Source of the DNA: Trueperaceae bacterium
GTDB taxonomy: Bacteria > Deinococcota > Deinococci > Deinococcales > Trueperaceae
Reading direction: 5' to 3'
Assembly (NCBI GenBank): GCA_029210865.1
Contig: JARGGE010000105.1
Coordinates: 1-8,397, forward strand
Length of the DNA stretch: 8,397 bases
Part shown: positions 1 to 8,397 of the stretch, piece after piece
Layout of the letters: every line of letters begins with the position of its first letter
Numbering within the stretch: the first letter of the stretch is position 1
The notes under the pieces: model-generated
What the model was told of the DNA's origin: nothing
Databases searched by the model: none
The model's input: only the letters and a program-made list of their open reading frames with translations
Position numbers and translations under genes: made by a program

Positions 1-150
1 CTCCAGGATCTCTGACTTGCGCAGGGACGCCTCGATGCGAGTGGCCAGGATCGCCTCGCGGATCTTGCGGTCCACGGTGCGCTGGTTGCCGATGTAGGTC
101 TTGGCGAGCTGCTGGGTGAGCGAGGAGCCGCCCTGCACGACGCCGCCCGG
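1..150 (-). CDS. Class A penicillin-binding protein, internal fragment of the GT51 glycosyltransferase domain
   Basis: Read on the minus strand, this stretch is open throughout and encodes the peptide GGVVQGGSSLTQQLAKTY followed by RTVDRKIREAILATRIE and ending in KSEILE at the window edge. The GGS-x-x-TQQ-x-x-K block and the following RK-x-x-E-x-x-x-A-x-x-x-E block are the hallmark motifs of the peptidoglycan glycosyltransferase (GT51) domain of bifunctional PBP1-type enzymes, which polymerise lipid II outside the cytoplasmic membrane. Only about 50 residues are present: the C-terminal remainder would lie left of the window. The N-terminal side should carry the catalytic ED-x-x-F-x-x-H-x-G-x-D motif some 20-30 residues upstream, about positions 190-220, but that DNA instead encodes NuoC on the other strand. 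The gene is therefore broken at the junction. It has no functional link to complex I. The exact right-hand end is uncertain within about 121-170. Confidence 0.85.
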
Positions 151-156
151 ACCGCG

Positions 157-651
157 CGCGAGCACGGCTTCGACCTGCTGCTCGACGTGTTCGCCATCGA
201 CTGGCTGACGTACCCGCAGCACCGCGGGCCGCGCTTCTCGGTGAGCTACCACCTGCACGCGCTCGCGTCGAACGAGCGCTGCCTGCTGCGGGCGCACCTC
301 GACGACGAGGTCGCCCTCGCCACGGTCACCGACCTGTGGCCGGCGGCCGGCTTCATGGAGCGCGAGGTGTACGACCTGTTCGGCATCGCCTTCGAGGGTC
401 ACCCCGACCTGCGCAAGCTCGTGACCCCCGAGGACTTCGAGGGGCACCCGCTGCGCAAGGACTACCCGCTCGGCGAGTCGCCGACGCTCTTCAACGACGG
501 TCGCTTCCTCGATCCCGCGGCCTTCCGCGCGGGGATGATCGGTGCCTCGAGCGGCCGCACCGGCTGGGTGGGCGGCGCGCGGCGAGGCGTGGTCTCCGAG
601 GTGATCGTCGCGACCGACGCCGCGGGCGCCGAAGGCGGAGGCGAGGCATGA
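157..651 (+). CDS. nuoC: NADH-quinone oxidoreductase subunit C, 5'-truncated
   Basis: This is the 30 kDa subunit of the peripheral arm of complex I (Nqo5 in Thermus), which packs against NuoD near the quinone site and carries no cofactor. The family signature is complete: TVTDLWPAAGFMEREVYDLFGI, FEGHPDLRKL, then TPEDFEGHPLRKDYPLGE, with TYPQH and RFSVSYHL earlier. NuoC-like sequence can be followed back to REHGFDLLLDV, starting at about 157. The frame stays open to position 16, but it has no ATG, GTG or TTG there, and the DNA before about 150 encodes a PBP on the other strand. The GTG at 187 falls inside a conserved strand and has no Shine-Dalgarno sequence, so it is not the real start. Compared with the roughly 200-residue family, about 40 N-terminal residues are missing. 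The stop overlaps the nuoD start (ATGA). nuoB, expected directly upstream, is absent. Confidence 0.93.
   Translation, partial: REHGFDLLLDVFAIDWLTYPQHRGPRFSVSYHLHALASNERCLLRAHLDDEVALATVTDLWPAAGFMEREVYDLFGIAFEGHPDLRKLVTPEDFEGHPLRKDYPLGESPTLFNDGRFLDPAAFRAGMIGASSGRTGWVGGARRGVVSEVIVATDAAGAEGGGEA
637..641 (+). promoter_or_regulatory. Shine-Dalgarno site of nuoD
   Basis: GGAGG lies six bases before the ATG at 648. It fixes the nuoD start inside the nuoC stop (ATGA) rather than at any of the earlier start codons in the same open frame, where the translation is arginine-rich shadow sequence antiparallel to nothing conserved. Confidence 0.75.
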
Positions 652-1880
652 GCACGCTCGAACGCACGGGCTACGGCATCCAGGAGCTCGGCCGCGAGCG
701 CCACGGCGACTTCGAGACCAAGCTCATGCGCATCAACGTCGGGCCGCAGCACCCGAGCACCCACGGGGTGCTCCGCCTGGTGGTCGACCTCGACGGCGAA
801 CGCATCGTGCGCCTGACGCCGCAGGTCGGCTACCTGCACAGCGGTTTCGAGAAGACGATGGAGCACCGCACGTACCAGCAGGCGGTCACGTACCCGAACC
901 GCATGGACTACGCGCACGGCTTCGGCCACGAGCTCGCCTACGTCCTGTCGGCCGAGCAGCTCCTCGACGCGCAGGTGCCGGTCCGGGCCCAGCGGGTGCG
1001 CGTCATCCTCACCGAGCTCAACCGCATCGCCAGCCACCTGCTCTTCATGGGCACCGGCATCCTCGACATGGGGGCGCTGACGCTCTTCTTCTACACGATG
1101 CGCGAACGCGAGGCCATCCTCGACCTGTTCGAGATGGTCTCGGGCGTGCGCATGAACTACGGCTACTTCCGGGTGGGCGGCCTCTACCAGGACCTGCCCG
1201 AGGGCTTCGAGGCGAAGGCGCGGGCCTTCCTCGACGGCTTCCCCAAGATGCTCGACCAGTACTCGACGCTCTTCGCCAAGAACCCGATCTACCTCGACCG
1301 CACCCACGGCGTGGGGATCATCCCCGCCGACGTCGCGCTCGCGCACGGCCTCACCGGTCCATCGCTGCGGGCGAGCGGCGTGGCGCTCGATCAGCGCAAG
1401 GCGGCGCCGTACTCCGGGTACGAGGACTACACCTTCGAGGTCCCGACCAGCGACGCTGGCGACGGCCACGCACGCTTCTCGATGCGGATGCTCGAGATGG
1501 AGCAGAGCGTCAAGATCGTTCGTCAGGCGCTCGACCGGCTCGAGCCGGGCCCGGTGAAGGACCCCGACCGGCGCATCAGCCTGCCCCCGCGGAGCGAGCT
1601 CGAGCACTCCATGGAGGCGGTCATCTTCCACTTCAAGCTGGTCACCGAGGGCTTCCACCCGCCGCGGGGCGAGTCGTACGTCGCCACCGAGTCGGCGCGC
1701 GGCGAGCTGGGCTACCACCTCGTGAGCGACGGTGGCTCGATGCCGTACCGCGTGAAGATCCGCGTGCCCAGCCTGGTCAACCTGCAGTCGCTCGAACCCG
1801 CCTGCGTCGGCGGCCTGTTCGCCGACATGGTCGTCAACATCGCCAGCCTCGACCCCGTCCTCGGGGACGTCGACAAGTGA
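648..1880 (+). CDS. nuoD: NADH-quinone oxidoreductase subunit D (49 kDa subunit)
   Basis: This 410-residue protein is the complex I subunit related to the large subunit of NiFe hydrogenases (Nqo4 in Thermus). Together with NuoB and NuoH it forms the quinone-reducing pocket. The quinone-site loop GPQHPSTHG is at residues 32-40. By position, His39 and Tyr88 (in RMDY) should correspond to the Thermus His38/Tyr87 pair that contacts the quinone head group. Other family blocks are VGYLHSGFEKTMEHRTY (60-76), LTELNRIASHLL, RASGVALDQRKAAPYSGYED and the C-terminal DPVLGDVDK. The length is normal for the family and no frame break is seen. The ATG at 648 is preceded by GGAGG and overlaps the nuoC stop. 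The stop overlaps the nuoE GTG start by four bases, so translation is probably coupled on both sides. Confidence 0.98.
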   Translation: MSTLERTGYGIQELGRERHGDFETKLMRINVGPQHPSTHGVLRLVVDLDGERIVRLTPQVGYLHSGFEKTMEHRTYQQAVTYPNRMDYAHGFGHELAYVLSAEQLLDAQVPVRAQRVRVILTELNRIASHLLFMGTGILDMGALTLFFYTMREREAILDLFEMVSGVRMNYGYFRVGGLYQDLPEGFEAKARAFLDGFPKMLDQYSTLFAKNPIYLDRTHGVGIIPADVALAHGLTGPSLRASGVALDQRKAAPYSGYEDYTFEVPTSDAGDGHARFSMRMLEMEQSVKIVRQALDRLEPGPVKDPDRRISLPPRSELEHSMEAVIFHFKLVTEGFHPPRGESYVATESARGELGYHLVSDGGSMPYRVKIRVPSLVNLQSLEPACVGGLFADMVVNIASLDPVLGDVDK

Positions 1881-2491
1881 GCCCCATGGTCGATCTGCCC
1901 ACCCTGCAACCCTTCTTCGCCGACAAGCTCGAGCTGCTCGCCGAGATCCTCGGGCGCTACCCCGAGTACGGCCGCCGCAGCGCGCTCATGCCGCTGCTCT
2001 GGGAAGTGCAGCGCGCCGAGCGCCACGTCTCCGAGGCGCGGATCGAGGAGATCGCCGAGATCATCGGCGTCACCGCGACCGAGGCCAAGGGCGTGATGAG
2101 CTTCTACAGCACCTACCACGAGCAGCCGGTGGGCCGGTACCACCTGCAGGTCTGCCGCACGCTGTCGTGCGCGCTCGCTGGCGGCGACGAGCTCTACGCC
2201 CATGTGTGCGAGCGCACCGGCCTCGTGAACGGCGAGACCGACGCCGAGGGGCGCTTCTCGATCCAGAACGTCGAGTGCCTCGGCTCCTGCGGCACCGCGC
2301 CGGTGCTGCAGGTGAACGACGCCTTCTACGAGCGGGTGACGCGCTCCGGCGTCGACGCCCTGCTCGAGGCGATGCGCCGCGACGAGCTCCCGCCCCCGAC
2401 GCGCGAGCGTGGCGGCGACAACGCGTCCGCGGCCAAGGCGGAGCGGCAGACGACGCCCGCCGACCCCACGGACGCAGGAGGTGCCGCGTGA
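1877..2491 (+). CDS. nuoE: NADH-quinone oxidoreductase subunit E (24 kDa, 2Fe-2S N1a)
   Basis: This 204-residue thioredoxin-fold subunit of the NADH dehydrogenase module (Nqo2 in Thermus) carries binuclear cluster N1a, close to the FMN of NuoF. The ligands are all present in the expected C-x4-C and C-x3-C pattern: Cys93 and Cys98 in QVCRTLSC, Cys134 and Cys138 in VECLGSCGTAP. The N-terminal helical region (about 10-85) contains the conserved YPEYGRRSALMPLL and GVMSFYSTY blocks. The start is taken as GTG at 1877, overlapping the nuoD stop as GTGA, with GGGGA at 1863-1867. An in-frame ATG three codons later (1886) is the alternative. The last 34 or so residues (from about 171) are rich in Pro, Ala, Arg and Asp and match nothing I recognise in the family. 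The stop overlaps the nuoF start. Confidence 0.97.
   Translation: MSPMVDLPTLQPFFADKLELLAEILGRYPEYGRRSALMPLLWEVQRAERHVSEARIEEIAEIIGVTATEAKGVMSFYSTYHEQPVGRYHLQVCRTLSCALAGGDELYAHVCERTGLVNGETDAEGRFSIQNVECLGSCGTAPVLQVNDAFYERVTRSGVDALLEAMRRDELPPPTRERGGDNASAAKAERQTTPADPTDAGGAA
2476..2481 (+). promoter_or_regulatory. Shine-Dalgarno site of nuoF
   Basis: A perfect AGGAGG lies six bases before the GTG at 2488. It decides the nuoF start as this GTG, inside the nuoE stop (GTGA). The open frame extends further upstream, but that part is an arginine-rich shadow of nuoE. Confidence 0.85.
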
Positions 2492-3824
2492 GCACCGTCG
2501 CCGAGAGCTCTCGCCCCATCACCAGCCGCTTCGATCCGCGCTTCGAGGTCACCCTGTACCGCTACGTGGGCGTCGAGGGCGCCCACACGCTCGACGCGTA
2601 CCGCGCCCACGGCGGGTACGCGGCCGCCACCAAGGCGCTCACCGAGAGGACGCCCGCCCAGGTGATCGACGAGGTCAAGGCCTCCGGGCTCCGCGGCCGC
2701 GGCGGCGCCGGCTTCCCCACCGGCCTCAAGTGGTCGTTCATGCCCCCGCCCGACGGCGGCCAGCGCTTCATCGTGTGCAACGCCGACGAGTCCGAGCCGG
2801 GCAGCTTCAAGGACCGCTACCTGCTCGAGGACGACCCGCACCAGGTGATCGAGGGCATGCTCATCGCCGGGTACGCCATCCAGGCGACCCTAGGTGTGCT
2901 CTACGTGCGCGGCGAGTACTACCGCGCCTACGAGCGCTTGCAGGCCGCCATCGACGAGGCGCGCGCCGCTGGCGTCCTGGGCACCGGCGTGCTCGGTACC
3001 GGCGTCGACTTCGATCTGATCCTCCACCGCGGCGCCGGCGCCTACATCTGCGGCGAGGAGACGGCGCTGATGAACTCGTTCGAGGGGCTGCGCGCCAACC
3101 CGCGCCTCAAACCGCCGTTCCCGGCGCAGGCGGGCGTGTACGGCCGCCCCACCACGATCAACAACGTCGAGAGCTTCGCCAGCGTGGTCCACATCATCGA
3201 CAAGGGCGCCGCCTGGTACGCCGCGATGGGGACCGACGACAGCAAGGGGACCAAGCTCTACCAGGTCTCCGGACCGGTCCATCGCCCCGGCGTCTACGAG
3301 CTGCCGATGGGGGCGAGCTTCCGCGAACTGATCTACGACCTGGCCGGCGGCCCGACCGAGCCCGCCAAGGCCTTCATCCCGGGCGGTTCGAGCACGCCCA
3401 TGCTCCCCTGGACCGACGCCAACCTCGACCTGCCGATGGACTACGCCTCGATGGCCAAGGCCGGCACCATGCTCGGTACCGGCGGGGTCATCGTGATCCC
3501 GGAATCCAAGTGCATCGTGGACGCCATGTACAACCTCGTGCGCTTCTACGCCCACGAGTCGTGCGGCAAGTGCACGCCGTGCCGCGAGGGCGTGTCCACC
3601 TGGCTGCCGAAGATGTTCCAGAAGCTCCTCGCCGGCCTCGGCACGTGCGAGGACCTCTCGCTGATGGAGGAGATGGTGCGCCACCTTCGCGGAACCGCCT
3701 TCTGCCCGCTCGCCGACGCCTGCGCGATGCCGGTCGCCGCCTCGTTCCAGCACTTCCGGAGCGAGTACGAGCACCTCGTCGACACGGGCACGCCGCTCCA
3801 TCCGCGCACCTCGAGGTGGGTGGC

Positions 3825-3828
<4 letters not shown>
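2488..3828 (+). CDS. nuoF: NADH-quinone oxidoreductase subunit F (51 kDa, NADH/FMN, 4Fe-4S N3)
   Basis: This 446-residue subunit (Nqo1 in Thermus) binds NADH and FMN and takes the hydride that feeds the electron chain of complex I. The FMN/NADH fold shows the glycine-rich SGLRGRGGAGFPTGLKW (67-82), CNADESEPGSFKDRY (97-111) and RGAGAYICGEETALMN (181-196). The C-terminal helical domain holds the N3 cluster ligands Cys359, Cys362 and Cys365 in ESCGKCTPCREG, and Cys406 in GTAFCPLADA. All expected ligands are present and the length is normal. The GTG start is supported by AGGAGG at 2476-2481. The protein should form a heterodimer with NuoE and sit on NuoG at the tip of the peripheral arm. The stop overlaps the nuoG ATG (ATGA). 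The sequence is close to the Thermus protein as I recall it, including RANPRLKPPFPAQ and KWSFMP. Confidence 0.98.
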
Positions 3829-6306
<2,478 letters not shown>

Positions 6307-6307
<1 letters not shown>

Positions 6308-7320
6308 TGGAACCGCTCTGGGTGGTCTTCCTCAAGGGCCTGGCGATGGCGGTCGCGCTGCTGGGCGTGTTCGCCTACATGACGCTGATCGAGCGCAAGA
6401 TCCTCGGGCGCATGCAGCACCGCTACGGCCCCAACCGCACCGGCCCCTTCGGGCTCCTGCAGCCGATCGCCGACGCGCTCAAGTCGATCTTCAAGCAGGA
6501 CATCATGCCGTCGGCCGCGGACAAGTTCGTCTACGTGCTGGCGCCCTTCCTGTCGATCACCTTCGCGCTCGCCGCCTTCGGGGCGATCCCCGCGGGTCCG
6601 GCGGGCAGCCTGTTCGGCCTCGACCCCTGGGTCGTCGATCTCGACATCGGCCTGCTGTACGTGCTGGCCGCGACGTCGATGGGCGTCTACGGGATCTTCC
6701 TCGGCGGCTGGGCCTCGAACAGCAAGTACGCGCTGCTCGGCTCGCTCCGGTCGGCCGCGCAGGTGATCAGCTACGAGCTCGGCCTCGGCCTGTCGGTCCT
6801 CTCGCTCGTCATGATCGCCGGGACCCTGAACTTGCGCCAGATCGTCGAGCTGAACGTCTGGTCGGTCAGCCCCTGGCTGTGGGCGCCGCTCGCGGTGGCC
6901 TTCGTCACCTTCGTGATCAGCGGCATCGCCGAGGTCAACCGCACCCCGTTCGACCTCCCCGAGGCCGAGCAGGAGATCGTCGCGGGCTACCTGACCGAGT
7001 ACTCGAGCATCAAGTGGGCGCTCTACCAGATGGCGGAGTACGTGAACATGATGACCGCCTCGGCCTTCGTCAGCACGCTGTTCCTGGGCGGCTACAAGGG
7101 GCCGGCCTTCCTCGACGGGTTGATCCCGGGCATCTCGGACTGGCCGTTCATGTGGCTCATCGCCAAGATGGCGATCTTCATGTTCCTGTTCATCTGGCTG
7201 CGGGCCACGTTGCCGCGTTTCCGCTACGACCAACTCATGCGCTTCGGGTGGATCTACCTGTTCGAGATCGCCCTTGGCGCGGCGCTGCTGACCGGGGCGG
7301 TGATCGCCTTTGTGCTCTGA
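6307..7320 (+). CDS. nuoH: NADH-quinone oxidoreductase subunit H (membrane subunit at the quinone channel)
   Basis: This 337-residue polytopic membrane protein (Nqo8 in Thermus, ND1 in mitochondria) anchors the peripheral arm and forms the quinone entry channel and the start of the proton-coupling path. About eight hydrophobic segments are visible, near residues 5-27, 74-94, 115-135, 149-172, 188-208, 243-263, 283-303 and 316-336. Family signatures are complete: IERKILGRMQHRYGPNRTGP (28-47) followed by LLQPIADALK, and EVNRTPFDLPEAEQEIVAGY (209-228) with TEYSSIKWALYQMAEY behind it. The acidic residues of that second loop are the conserved ones implicated in coupling. The ATG at 6307 overlaps the nuoG stop by one base and follows GAGGT at 6296-6300. 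It is the last gene before the only real gap in the operon. Confidence 0.98.
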
Positions 7321-7374
7321 CCGCGACCCCCGGACCGCCGCGCGCCCTTCCACCCGCCTGCGAGGAGGCCACTT
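7321..7374 (+). other. Intergenic spacer between nuoH and nuoI
   Basis: This 54-base, C-rich spacer is the only non-overlapping gene boundary in the window. I see no hairpin followed by a T run and no promoter elements. Its right end carries the strong nuoI ribosome binding site, so it probably serves to allow independent translation initiation of nuoI. Confidence 0.7.
7363..7368 (+). promoter_or_regulatory. Shine-Dalgarno site of nuoI
   Basis: AGGAGG lies six bases before the GTG at 7375 and picks that codon as the nuoI start. Because nuoI does not overlap nuoH, this site rather than translational coupling should drive its synthesis. Confidence 0.85.
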
Positions 7375-7905
7375 GTGAGCGTGCTCGAGATCGCCAAAGG
7401 CATGGGCGTCACGCTGGGGCACCTGTTCAAGAAGCCGGTGACCGTCCAGTACCCCGAGGAGCGTGCGACCGTTCAGGCGCGCTTCCGGGGGCGCCACCAC
7501 CTGCTGCGCCACCCCGACACCGGCCTGGAGAAGTGCATCGGCTGCAGCCTCTGCGCCGCCGCCTGCCCGTCGTACGCCATCTACGTCGAGGCCGCCGAGA
7601 ACGACCCCGACCACCCCACGTCGGCCGGTGAACGCTACGCCTCCATCTACGAGATCAACATGCTCCGCTGCATCTTCTGCGGCATGTGCGAGGAAGCGTG
7701 CCCCACCGGCGCCATCGTGCTGGGCCACGAGTTCGAGCTGGCCGACTTCCGCTATCAGGATTTCGTGTACGGCAAGGACGACCTGATGGTTGGCACGACC
7801 GGCGGCAAGTGGCAGCGGCGCGAAGCGGCCGCCAAGGGCAAGGCCGTGCGGCTCGGGCTCGTCTCCGAGAGCCGTCCGGAGCTCGAGGGGGTGGAGCCCG
7901 GATGA
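7375..7905 (+). CDS. nuoI: NADH-quinone oxidoreductase subunit I (ferredoxin-like, 4Fe-4S N6a and N6b)
   Basis: This 176-residue protein (Nqo9 in Thermus) has two 4Fe-4S clusters that pass electrons from NuoG to cluster N2 in NuoB, at the foot of the peripheral arm. Both ferredoxin motifs are intact: Cys54, 57, 60 and 64 in KCIGCSLCAAACP, and Cys99, 102, 105 and 109 in RCIFCGMCEEACP. In each motif the last Cys belongs to the other cluster, as usual in this fold. The N-terminal segment (KGMGVTLGHLFKKPVTVQYP) matches the membrane-contacting helix of the family. The C-terminal tail with KWQRREAAAKGKAVRLG and RPELEG is typical of the Thermus-type protein as I remember it, and is one reason for the Deinococcota placement. 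The GTG start has a perfect AGGAGG. The stop overlaps the nuoJ ATG (ATGA). Confidence 0.98.
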   Translation: MSVLEIAKGMGVTLGHLFKKPVTVQYPEERATVQARFRGRHHLLRHPDTGLEKCIGCSLCAAACPSYAIYVEAAENDPDHPTSAGERYASIYEINMLRCIFCGMCEEACPTGAIVLGHEFELADFRYQDFVYGKDDLMVGTTGGKWQRREAAAKGKAVRLGLVSESRPELEGVEPG

Positions 7906-8397
7906 TCGGGTTCGTCGTCCTCGCGGTCGTCATGATCGTCGGCGCCCTCGGCGTGGTGCTCCTGCGCCAACCGGTGCATGCCGCGCTGTCGCTCGTCGGC
8001 ACCCTGCTCGCGCTCGCGGTCACGTACATCACGCTGCAGGCGCACTTCCTGGCGGCGGTCCAGGTGATCGTCTACGCGGGCGCCATCATGGTGCTGTTCC
8101 TGTTCGTGCTCATGCTCCTCAACGTGGGCGACGTCACCGGCCCCAAGCGCTCGCTGCCGGGGCTCCGCTGGGCCGCCTACGCCGCGGGCGTGGTCGCGGC
8201 GTCAGCGGTCGCGGTCGCCGTGTTCCTCGAGGGGCGTCCGTTGGGCGACGCCGCCCTCGTGCGCGCCGCGCTCGACGGCGGGAGCGCCGGCGGGATCGCC
8301 GACGTCCTCTACGGGGACTTCCTCCTCGCTTTCCACCTGGTGGGGGTGCTGCTGCTGACGGGCGTGGTCGGGGCGGTGGCGCTGGTGCAGCGCCGCG
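7902..8397 (+). CDS. nuoJ: NADH-quinone oxidoreductase subunit J, 3' end cut by the window
   Basis: This is a membrane subunit of complex I (Nqo10 in Thermus, ND6 in mitochondria), which links the quinone module to the antiporter-like subunits. The visible 165 residues show five hydrophobic segments, near residues 2-22, 27-47, 52-74, 87-107 and 139-160. The third contains QVIVYAGAIMVLFLFVLML (54-72), the family's signature helix, which carries the pi-bulge involved in coupling. LYGDFLLAF (136-144) precedes the last helix, as in Thermus Nqo10. The ATG at 7902 overlaps the nuoI stop and has GGAG at 7893-7896. No stop codon is reached before the window ends, but the Thermus protein is about 176 residues, so only a short hydrophilic tail is likely missing. 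nuoK would be expected next. Confidence 0.96.
   Translation, partial: MIGFVVLAVVMIVGALGVVLLRQPVHAALSLVGTLLALAVTYITLQAHFLAAVQVIVYAGAIMVLFLFVLMLLNVGDVTGPKRSLPGLRWAAYAAGVVAASAVAVAVFLEGRPLGDAALVRAALDGGSAGGIADVLYGDFLLAFHLVGVLLLTGVVGAVALVQRR

Noticed and set aside
187..189. GTG at 187 as the true start of nuoC
   Set aside because: It sits inside the conserved strand FDLLLDVFAIDWL, lacks a Shine-Dalgarno sequence, and would remove residues that are NuoC-like. The real start has been lost at the junction.
462..1718. Minus-strand open frame of 418 codons opposite nuoD, and a similar one at 3546-5075 opposite nuoF/nuoG
   Set aside because: Both have shadow composition (runs of R, A, V, H, L, D, E), no family motifs and no ribosome binding sites, while the + strand encodes strongly conserved subunits.
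2971..3000. Tandem 15-base near-repeat in nuoF encoding GVLGT twice
   Set aside because: NuoF proteins normally have a similar Gly-Leu pattern here of equal length (of the type GYLGKNILGSGFDFDL), so this is ordinary family sequence and not a recent duplication.
7321..7374. Terminator or promoter in the nuoH-nuoI gap
   Set aside because: No stable stem followed by T residues and no -35/-10-like pair is visible in this C-rich spacer.

Overview
The window is a stretch of a respiratory complex I (proton-pumping NADH:quinone oxidoreductase, NDH-1) operon from a GC-rich bacterium. All intact genes lie on the + strand in the order nuoC (5' part missing), nuoD, nuoE, nuoF, nuoG, nuoH, nuoI, nuoJ (cut by the window edge). 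As recalled from memory, without an alignment, the proteins resemble the Thermus thermophilus Nqo subunits most. The NuoI, NuoF and NuoG cofactor regions match almost block for block, and the gene order is the Thermus nqo order (nqo5-4-2-1-3-8-9-10). The likely source is therefore a GC-rich member of Deinococcota, perhaps outside the genera Thermus and Deinococcus. The phylum call is an inference.

Layout. Positions 1 to about 150 hold, on the - strand, an internal piece of a class A penicillin-binding protein (GT51 transglycosylase motifs). It is joined head to head, inside both genes, to nuoC, which therefore has no start codon and no nuoA or nuoB in front of it. From nuoC to nuoJ the genes are packed tightly: ATGA or GTGA four-base overlaps at C/D, D/E, E/F, F/G and I/J, a one-base overlap at G/H, and a single 54-base gap between H and I. 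No internal promoter or terminator is visible.

How the parts work together. NuoF (FMN, N3), NuoE (N1a) and NuoG (N1b, N4, N5) form the NADH-oxidising arm. NuoI (N6a, N6b) passes electrons towards the quinone site, which is built by NuoD with NuoC, NuoH and the absent NuoB. NuoH and NuoJ belong to the membrane arm that couples this to proton pumping.

Three things stand out. (1) The inverted PBP/nuoC junction at about 121-170 looks like an assembly chimera or a rearrangement breakpoint. (2) nuoG carries a -1-type frameshift near 5297-5309, between two well-conserved halves. (3) NuoG has lost all four cysteine ligands of the off-pathway N7 cluster that Thermus and E. coli keep, although the surrounding sequence is conserved. 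No new type of system was found; this is a core metabolic operon with one cofactor-loss observation and two sequence-integrity problems.
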